This document shows, piece by piece, positions 58,796 through 64,000 of a stretch of DNA of 64,000 bases (position 1 is the stretch's first letter; each line of letters begins with the position of its first letter). Both the position numbers and the translations under genes were made by a program. The notes beneath the pieces were generated by a model, which did no database searches, was not told where the DNA came from, and saw nothing but the letters and a program-made list of their open reading frames with translations. Source of the stretch: Bacillus sp. NTK071 (lineage in GTDB: Bacteria; Bacillota; Bacilli; Bacillales; Guptibacillaceae); contig NZ_JAFKOI010000014.1 of assembly GCF_017303315.1 (NCBI RefSeq), positions 1 to 64,000 of the forward strand, in the 5' to 3' direction.

Positions 58796-60082
58796 TTGAA
58801 AAAGGTAGCGGGTCGTATTAGTGTAATGCTTATTCTGATTCTCGTTCTAGGAGCTTGTTCAAGTTCTAATAGTTCAAGTGAAGGATCGGCAGGAGAAGGT
58901 AACAGCAAAAAAGTAACAGCCTGGGCATGGAATATTAACGTACCAGTGCTTGAAGAAGCGGCTAAGAAGTTTAAAGAAGAGAATCCGGATTTTGAACTTG
59001 AGGTTGTTGAACTAGGACGTGAAGATGTTTACTCGAAATTAACGACTGGCCTTCAGGCTGGTGGTAAAGGGTTACCTGATATCGTTCTTGTAGAAGACGA
59101 TCGTGTTCAGGGGTATATGGAAACTTTCCCGGATGCATTTGTGAATGTGTCGGATAAGGGATTTGATGAAAGTAAAGATAGCTTCCCTACTTATAAAACA
59201 GAGCTCCTTTCAAAAGAGGGTGCGATGTATGGCTTCCCATTTGATGGTGGACCAACAGGTGTTTTCTACCGGACGGACTATTTTGAAGAAGCTGGCGTAA
59301 ATGCTGATGATATTAAGACGTGGGATGATTTTATTGAAGCGGGTAAAAAGATCAAAGATGCAACAGGTAAAGCGATGCTTGGTCTTGATTTGAATGGTGA
59401 TGACGGACTATACCGTATGATGATGACGCAGCAGGGGACGTTCTATTTTGATGATGAGAAGGATGTGAACTTTACATCTGAAGAATCAAAGCAAGCAGCT
59501 GAAAAAGTGAAAATGATGAAGGAAGCAGGACTTGTGAAAGATACAGTTGGTTGGGATGCATGGATTAGTGCAATGGCTCAAGGTGAAGTGGCAACGGCAC
59601 CATCTGGCGCATGGTTAAGTGGTTCGATTACACAACAGGCGAAAGATACTGAAGGCAAATGGGGAGTATTTAAGCTGCCGGCATTTGAAGAAGGTGGAAA
59701 CAGAGCATCTAACCTTGGTGGAAGTAACTATGTTATTACGAGTGCTAGTAACAATCAGGACTTAGCATATGATTTCATGGAATTCTTCTCAACTAGCGAT
59801 GACGTCCAGCTTACAGCTATGGACAATGGTCTGTTCCCAACATTGAACACGATTTATGAAAATGAAGCATTTACGAAGGAAGTCTCATTCTTCGGTAATC
59901 AGCCAATTTGGGAGCTGTTTGCAAGTGAAATGAACGATATTCCTTCTGTAAACTTCACTGGAAACTATGCAATTGCAAGTGATGAATCAATCAAAGCGCA
60001 ATCTGAAATCATGAATGATAAGAAATCGATTGAAGAGGCATACAAAGCGGCGGAAGATCGGTTGAAGACTCGAATTCAATAA
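58796..60082 (+). CDS. ABC sugar-binding lipoprotein, copy 1
   Basis: 428 residues from TTG 58796 with CTGGAGGGGTAAAT upstream; the in-frame ATG at 58736 lies inside the promoter region. Lipobox LGACSSS (about 18-24), then a maltose-binding-protein-like fold (VTAWAWNINVPVLEEAAKKF, GLPDIVLVEDDRVQGYM, MYGFPFDGGPTGVFYRTD). Nearly the same protein is encoded at 60340. It probably binds a galactose-containing oligosaccharide, since a GH35 beta-galactosidase ends the operon. Confidence 0.88.
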   Translation: MKKVAGRISVMLILILVLGACSSSNSSSEGSAGEGNSKKVTAWAWNINVPVLEEAAKKFKEENPDFELEVVELGREDVYSKLTTGLQAGGKGLPDIVLVEDDRVQGYMETFPDAFVNVSDKGFDESKDSFPTYKTELLSKEGAMYGFPFDGGPTGVFYRTDYFEEAGVNADDIKTWDDFIEAGKKIKDATGKAMLGLDLNGDDGLYRMMMTQQGTFYFDDEKDVNFTSEESKQAAEKVKMMKEAGLVKDTVGWDAWISAMAQGEVATAPSGAWLSGSITQQAKDTEGKWGVFKLPAFEEGGNRASNLGGSNYVITSASNNQDLAYDFMEFFSTSDDVQLTAMDNGLFPTLNTIYENEAFTKEVSFFGNQPIWELFASEMNDIPSVNFTGNYAIASDESIKAQSEIMNDKKSIEEAYKAAEDRLKTRIQ

Positions 60083-60094
60083 TGATGATGTGAT

Positions 60095-60120
60095 GGGGGT
60101 CAGGTACGTACCTGACCCCC
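60095..60120. repeat. GGTCAGGT palindrome
   Basis: GGGTCAGGTACGTACCTGAC with flanking G and C runs, a perfect inverted repeat 12 bases after the first binding-protein gene. Confidence 0.9.
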
Positions 60121-60134
60121 TATAAAGACAAAAA

Positions 60135-60172
60135 GAGGAAAGTGTCCGTCTCAGGTGGACGCTTTCCTTTTA
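60135..60172 (+). terminator. Terminator after the first binding-protein gene
   Basis: GGAAAGTGTCC and GGACGCTTTCC stem around GTCTCAGGT, then TTTTATTT. Confidence 0.85.
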
Positions 60173-60181
60173 TTTATTAGC

Positions 60182-60205
60182 GGGGTCAGAGAGGGGTCTG
60201 ACTCC
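60182..60205. repeat. GGGTCAG palindrome variant
   Basis: GGGGTCAGA and TCTGACTCC around GAGGGG, the same variant as at 19297. Confidence 0.78.
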
Positions 60206-60231
60206 TTTGGTAAATTATGCAGTAAACTTTT

Positions 60232-60293
60232 AGTAAACATTTACTTGACTATGTTTACCCCTTCTACTATCCTATTAAGTGTAGGCGCTTTCA
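60232..60293 (+). promoter_or_regulatory. Promoter, operator and cre-like site of the second binding-protein gene
   Basis: AGTAAACATTTACT (60232-60245) overlaps the -35 TTGACT (60245-60250). A 17-base spacer and -10 TATCCT (60268-60273) follow. TGTAGGCGCTTTCA (60280-60293) matches the cre consensus except at position 5. The layout is the same as upstream of copy 1. Further GTAAAC/GTTTAC half-sites lie at about 60221, 60253 and 60316. Confidence 0.78.
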
Positions 60294-60339
60294 TAGAGCG
60301 CACCAATGATCGTTTAGTAAACAAATGGAGGGGTAGTCG

Positions 60340-61611
60340 ATGAAAAAGGTAACGGGTCTTGTTAGTATGCTACTTGTTTTGAGTATGTTTCTTGCTGCTT
60401 GTGGAAATAGCGGAAGTGACGAAGGATCAGGTGATCGCAATAAAGTAACGGCTTGGGCTTGGAACATTAACGTACCAGTTCTTGAAGAAGCCGCTAAGAA
60501 ATTTAAAGAAGAAAATCCGGATTTTGAACTAGAAGTTGTAGAAATGGGAACTGACGATGTTTATTCCAAACTAACGACAGGGCTTCAAGCTGGTGGAAAA
60601 GGACTACCTGATATCGTACTTGTGGAAGATGATCGTGTTCAAGGTTATATGAATGCGTTTCCAGATGCTTTTGTAAACGTTTCAGATAAAGGATTCGATG
60701 AGATGAAAGATAGTTTCCCGTCTTATAAGACAGAGTTAGTTTCAAAAGACGGTGCAATGTATGGCTTCCCATTCGACGGTGGACCAACAGGTGTTTTCTA
60801 CCGCACGGATATCTTTGAAGAAGCTGGCGTAAATGCAGAAGACATTAAGACGTGGGATGACTACATTGAAGCAGGTAAAACAATTAAAGAAAAAACAGAT
60901 ACAGCTATGATTGGTCTTGACCTTAATGGTGATGATGGTCTTTATCGCATGATGTTGAATCAGCAGGGAACATTCTACTTTGATGATGAGAAGAACGTTG
61001 CGCTTACTTCAGAAGAATCGAAAAAGGCAATGGAAGTACAACAGACGCTTAACGAAGAAGGTCTTGTCAAAGAAACTGTCGGTTGGGACGCATGGATTAG
61101 TGCGATGACGAGCGGCGATGTAGCAACAGCTCCATCTGGTGCATGGTTATATGGTTCCATTACTCAGCAGGGCAAAGATACATCAGGTCAATGGGGGTTA
61201 ATTGAACTTCCAGCATTTGAAGAGGGTGGAAATCGCGCTTCAAACCTTGGTGGAAGTAACTACATGATTCCTAGTGCAAGTGACAATGCTGATCTCGCTT
61301 ATGATTTTATGGAATTCTTCTCGACAAATAAAGATGTTCAATTATCAGCAATGGAAGGCGGCTTATTCCCTTCATTGAACACGATTTACGATAACGAGGC
61401 ATTTACAAAAGAAGTTGAGTTCTTTAACAATCAGCCGATCTGGAGTCTGCTTGCTGACGAAATGGACAGCATTCCAGCCGTTAACTACACAGGAGACTAT
61501 GCTGTAGCGAAGGATGAAGCTGTGAAAGCACAGTCTGAAATTGCAAACGGTAAGGCAATTGACGAAGCATTGAAAGCATCAGAAGAACGTTTGAAAAACC
61601 GTATTCAATAA
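60340..61611 (+). CDS. ABC sugar-binding lipoprotein, copy 2
   Basis: 423 residues with ATGGAGGGGTAGTCG upstream. Lipobox LAACGNS (about 18-24). The mature protein matches copy 1 along its whole length (VTAWAWNINVPVLEEAAKKF identical) with scattered substitutions. It precedes the two permeases and is presumably the main receptor of this importer. Two receptors with near-equal binding clefts suggest a recent duplication with its control region. Confidence 0.88.
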   Translation: MKKVTGLVSMLLVLSMFLAACGNSGSDEGSGDRNKVTAWAWNINVPVLEEAAKKFKEENPDFELEVVEMGTDDVYSKLTTGLQAGGKGLPDIVLVEDDRVQGYMNAFPDAFVNVSDKGFDEMKDSFPSYKTELVSKDGAMYGFPFDGGPTGVFYRTDIFEEAGVNAEDIKTWDDYIEAGKTIKEKTDTAMIGLDLNGDDGLYRMMLNQQGTFYFDDEKNVALTSEESKKAMEVQQTLNEEGLVKETVGWDAWISAMTSGDVATAPSGAWLYGSITQQGKDTSGQWGLIELPAFEEGGNRASNLGGSNYMIPSASDNADLAYDFMEFFSTNKDVQLSAMEGGLFPSLNTIYDNEAFTKEVEFFNNQPIWSLLADEMDSIPAVNYTGDYAVAKDEAVKAQSEIANGKAIDEALKASEERLKNRIQ

Positions 61612-61625
61612 GTATTGAAATCATC

Positions 61626-61655
61626 AGGGGTTGATTCGCGTCAACCCCTTTCATG
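61626..61655 (+). terminator. Hairpin between binding protein and permease genes
   Basis: AGGGGTTGA and TCAACCCCT stem around TTCGCG, followed by TTCATG. Without a strong T-run it is probably a processing or attenuating hairpin that lowers permease expression relative to the binding protein. Confidence 0.65.
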
Positions 61656-61671
61656 TTAAGGAGGGGTATTA

Positions 61672-62523
61672 ATGAATAAAGCGAAAACATTTCCTTATTT
61701 CTTCGCAGCTCCGGCCATTCTATTGTTTCTTGCATTTACTGTCTATCCGATAATCGCTTCATTTGTTCTAAGTTTTCAGGAGCGTGTTGGGGGAGAGTAC
61801 GTCTTTGCAGGATTGAAGAACTATACGCGTCTTTGGAACGACGATATTTTCTGGACAGCGATGCAGAATACATTCATTATCTTTGTTGTTCAAGTCCCAG
61901 TTATGATCATTCTTGCAATGGTACTAGCCAATGTATTGAACAACCAGCTGTTAAAGTTAAAAGGATTTTTCCGCGTTTCCTTCTTTCTACCGGCTGTAAC
62001 GTCGCTTGTAGCCTACTCGATCTTATTCTCAATCATGCTTCAAGAAGAAGGAATTATTAACACGGCATTAAGCTACATTGGCATTTCGGCTATTCCATGG
62101 TTGTCTGATCCATTCTGGGCGAAGGCTTCGATTATCATCGCCATGACGTGGAGATGGACAGGATATAACATGGTTATTTTCCTTGCAGCCCTTCAAAACA
62201 TTCCAGAAGATTTATATGAAGCAGCTTCCCTTGATGGAGCGAACAAGTTTAAGCAATTTTTCTATATTACTGTTCCTCAACTTAAACCAGTTATCTTATT
62301 CGCTGGGATTCTTTCCACAATCGGAACACTGCAACTTTTCGATGAACCGTTTAACTTAACAGGCGGTGGCCCAGCCGATTCGACTATGACTCTTGGACTT
62401 TATATCTATCAAAGTGGATTTGAATACTTCGATTTTGGCTACGCTTCTGCCATTGCATACGCGGTAGTTGTGATGGTTGGTATTCTATCCATTATCCAAT
62501 TCAAAATTGCAGGTGATGATTAA
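61672..62523 (+). CDS. ABC sugar permease, MalF-like subunit
   Basis: 283 residues with AAGGAGGGGTATTA upstream. Six membrane helices and an EAA loop LYEAASLDGANKFKQFFYIT (about 182-201). The family-typical AAPAILLFLAFTVYPIIASF opens the protein. Its stop overlaps the next start by one base (TAATG). Confidence 0.9.
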   Translation: MNKAKTFPYFFAAPAILLFLAFTVYPIIASFVLSFQERVGGEYVFAGLKNYTRLWNDDIFWTAMQNTFIIFVVQVPVMIILAMVLANVLNNQLLKLKGFFRVSFFLPAVTSLVAYSILFSIMLQEEGIINTALSYIGISAIPWLSDPFWAKASIIIAMTWRWTGYNMVIFLAALQNIPEDLYEAASLDGANKFKQFFYITVPQLKPVILFAGILSTIGTLQLFDEPFNLTGGGPADSTMTLGLYIYQSGFEYFDFGYASAIAYAVVVMVGILSIIQFKIAGDD

Positions 62524-63422
62524 TGGCTAAGAACCTAGAAGTAATTGAACAGTCTTCGAATGAATTGACGCTTGCTGAGAGACAGCAGAAGAAGCCAAAG
62601 AGAAAGAAAAAGAAGCTAAAAGCGGTTTGGATGTATACGCTTCTAAGTATTTTCCTTGTCGTTTCGATCTTCCCATTCTATTGGATGTTTATCGGGGCAA
62701 CGAACGACTCTAGTAAAATGTTTACGAACCCGCCAACGCTTTTACCTGGCGATCAATTTATGACGAACTTAACGAATTTAAATGAATCCATTGGTATTTT
62801 CAGAGTACTGTTTAACTCTCTTTTTGTATCAGGACTATATGTTGTTATTGCCCTTGCCGTCTGTGCGAGCGCAGCTTACGTTTTAGCGAAATATAATTTC
62901 AAAGGGAAAAAATTCATTTTTACAGCATTCTTGCTGTCGATGATGATTCCTTACCAGGCAACATTGATTCCTTTGTTCCAAATGATGTCTGATTTTAATC
63001 TATTAAACACGTACTTCGCGGTCATTGCACCGCAACTATGTTTCCCGTTTGCGATCTTCCTATTAAGACAGAACTTCCTCGCTTTCCCAACAGAGTTGAT
63101 GGAGTCAGCGCGTCTTGATGGTGCAAGCGAAACACGTATCTTTATCTCAATCGTTATTCCATCGATGCGCCCGGCGCTAGCAGCTGCATCGATCTTCCTC
63201 TTCATGACACAGTGGAACAACTTCATGTGGCCACTCGTTGTGTTGAATACGAACGACATGTATACATTCCCTGTTGCGCTGTCTAGCTTAATGGGACTCT
63301 CTTATATCGACTACGGTCAAGTGATGATGGGCGTTACACTAGCAACAGTACCGATCATCGCATTCTTCCTAACACTGCAAAAACAATTTATTTCAGGTAT
63401 GCTTGGAAGCGCTTTGAAATAG
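62523..63422 (+). CDS. ABC sugar permease, MalG-like subunit
   Basis: 299 residues. A long basic N-terminal tail (QQKKPKRKKKKLK) precedes six membrane helices. EAA loop LMESARLDGASETRIFISIV (about 192-211) and C-terminus LQKQFISGMLGSALK. No ATPase gene is encoded in this locus before the window edge, so an MsmX-type shared ATPase is expected. Confidence 0.9.
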   Translation: MAKNLEVIEQSSNELTLAERQQKKPKRKKKKLKAVWMYTLLSIFLVVSIFPFYWMFIGATNDSSKMFTNPPTLLPGDQFMTNLTNLNESIGIFRVLFNSLFVSGLYVVIALAVCASAAYVLAKYNFKGKKFIFTAFLLSMMIPYQATLIPLFQMMSDFNLLNTYFAVIAPQLCFPFAIFLLRQNFLAFPTELMESARLDGASETRIFISIVIPSMRPALAAASIFLFMTQWNNFMWPLVVLNTNDMYTFPVALSSLMGLSYIDYGQVMMGVTLATVPIIAFFLTLQKQFISGMLGSALK

Positions 63423-63434
63423 GAGGAGGCTTTT

Positions 63435-64000
63435 ATGCTGGAAGCGAGAAAGAACCAATTCTATCTAAACGACGAACCTTTTCAGATTCTTTCAGGAGGT
63501 CTCCATTACTTCCGGGTTGTGCCTGAGTACTGGAGAGATCGTCTTCAAAAGCTGAAGGCGCTTGGATTGAATACAGTAGAGACGTATATCCCATGGAACT
63601 TTCATGAACCGAAGAAAGGTCAGTTTTATTTTAAAGGAATGGCTGACGTGGAGAGGTTCATAGATGAAGCACAGGAAATCGGACTTTATGTGATTCTCAG
63701 ACCGTCTCCTTATATTTGTGCAGAATGGGAAATGGGAGGACTTCCTTCCTGGTTGCTAAAAGAGGATGATATGGCGATTCGCTGTAGTCATCCTGCTTTT
63801 CTAACACATATAGAAGATTACTTTGCGGAACTTCTGCCAAGATTGAAGCCTTTCTTATTACAAAATGGCGGTCCGGTGATTGCCTTTCAAATTGAAAATG
63901 AGTATGGGGCGTATGGTAACGATCAAAACTACCTTGCCTTTCATAAAGAACAATATGAGAAACATGGCATTGAGACGTTTTACTTCACATCCGACGGACC
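63435..64000 (+). CDS. GH35 beta-galactosidase (3' end outside window)
   Basis: The first 188 residues are visible, with TAGGAGGAGGC upstream of ATG 63435. GH35 features: LSGGLHYFRVVPEYWRDRLQ, LKALGLNTVETYIPWNFHEP, ILRPSPYICAEWEMGGLPSW and the catalytic acid/base in VIAFQIENEYGAYG (about 154-167). No signal peptide, so it acts in the cytosol on imported galactosides. It is the last visible gene of the binding protein/permease operon. Confidence 0.92.
   Translation, partial: MLEARKNQFYLNDEPFQILSGGLHYFRVVPEYWRDRLQKLKALGLNTVETYIPWNFHEPKKGQFYFKGMADVERFIDEAQEIGLYVILRPSPYICAEWEMGGLPSWLLKEDDMAIRCSHPAFLTHIEDYFAELLPRLKPFLLQNGGPVIAFQIENEYGAYGNDQNYLAFHKEQYEKHGIETFYFTSDG

Noticed and set aside
1-64000. 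CRISPR arrays, prophage, tRNA and rRNA genes
   Set aside because: I saw no regularly spaced direct repeats, no phage structural genes and no tRNA-like or rRNA sequences. The dispersed repeats are irregularly spaced and differ in flanks.

Overview
The window looks like chromosome from a low-to-moderate GC member of the Bacillaceae. The evidence is AAGGAGG-type ribosome binding sites, frequent TTG/GTG starts, sigma-A promoters, an S-box riboswitch, TagD/TagF/TagG/TagH wall teichoic acid genes, and homologues of B. subtilis YwaD, YhjB/YhjC, YuxL, TcyP, AmiE/NagZ/NamZ and MurR/MurQ. A marine or alkaliphilic relative of the former Bacillus hwajinpoensis group is my guess. It is an inference only.

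Layout. 1-381 is the end of an IS3-type element. 746-2119 is a secreted M28 aminopeptidase. 2276-2590 is a compact type I toxin-antitoxin locus. 2674-5246 holds two tandem seven-bladed YVTN propeller proteins on the minus strand. 5524-10062 is an amide/ureide scavenging operon (M20 hydrolase, YtcJ-type amidohydrolase, DUF3311 protein, sodium:solute symporter). 10127-18100 is mixed: thioesterase, 2-hydroxyacid dehydrogenase, two polysaccharide deacetylases (one with CWB2 wall-binding repeats), a REP-associated transposase, a frameshifted ankyrin lipoprotein and GlpQ. 18481-23120 carries histidinol phosphatase, a nucleoside hydrolase and glycolate oxidase subunits GlcD/GlcF.

23544-35839 is a large peptidoglycan-recycling region. 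Secreted AmiE, NagZ and NamZ strip wall fragments to sugars. A second unit then has the MurR regulator, a cytosolic AmiE paralogue, an ABC sugar importer without its own ATPase, a BadF-type sugar kinase and the MurQ etherase. The usual MurP phosphotransferase permease is absent, so MurNAc is probably imported unphosphorylated and then phosphorylated inside the cell.

36472-44094 has an S9 peptidase, then sulfur uptake: an S-box-controlled metQNI operon with an added alcohol dehydrogenase, and the TcyP cystine carrier. 44203-44321 carries two micro-ORFs with excellent ribosome binding sites. 44592-49130 has a lipoprotein, a histidine phosphatase, a MalT-like LuxR regulator, a DUF4870 protein and GtaB. 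49851-57366 is a wall polymer cluster of teichoic acid type with its TagGH exporter, followed by galE. 58796 to the right edge is a carbohydrate locus: two near-duplicate binding proteins, each with its own promoter, operator-like palindrome and cre-like site, then two permeases and a GH35 beta-galactosidase cut by the window end.

The window is seeded with short dispersed repeats. A GTGACAGGCACC family (about 12 copies) and a GGTCAGGT-ACCTGACC palindrome family (about 7) lie at many gene junctions. One copy of the first lies in frame inside a peptidase gene, and two of the second encode the last residues of genes. A REP-associated tyrosine transposase in the window is a candidate for moving one family. 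There are also three copies of a 20-bp palindrome and one long structured GC-rich repeat.
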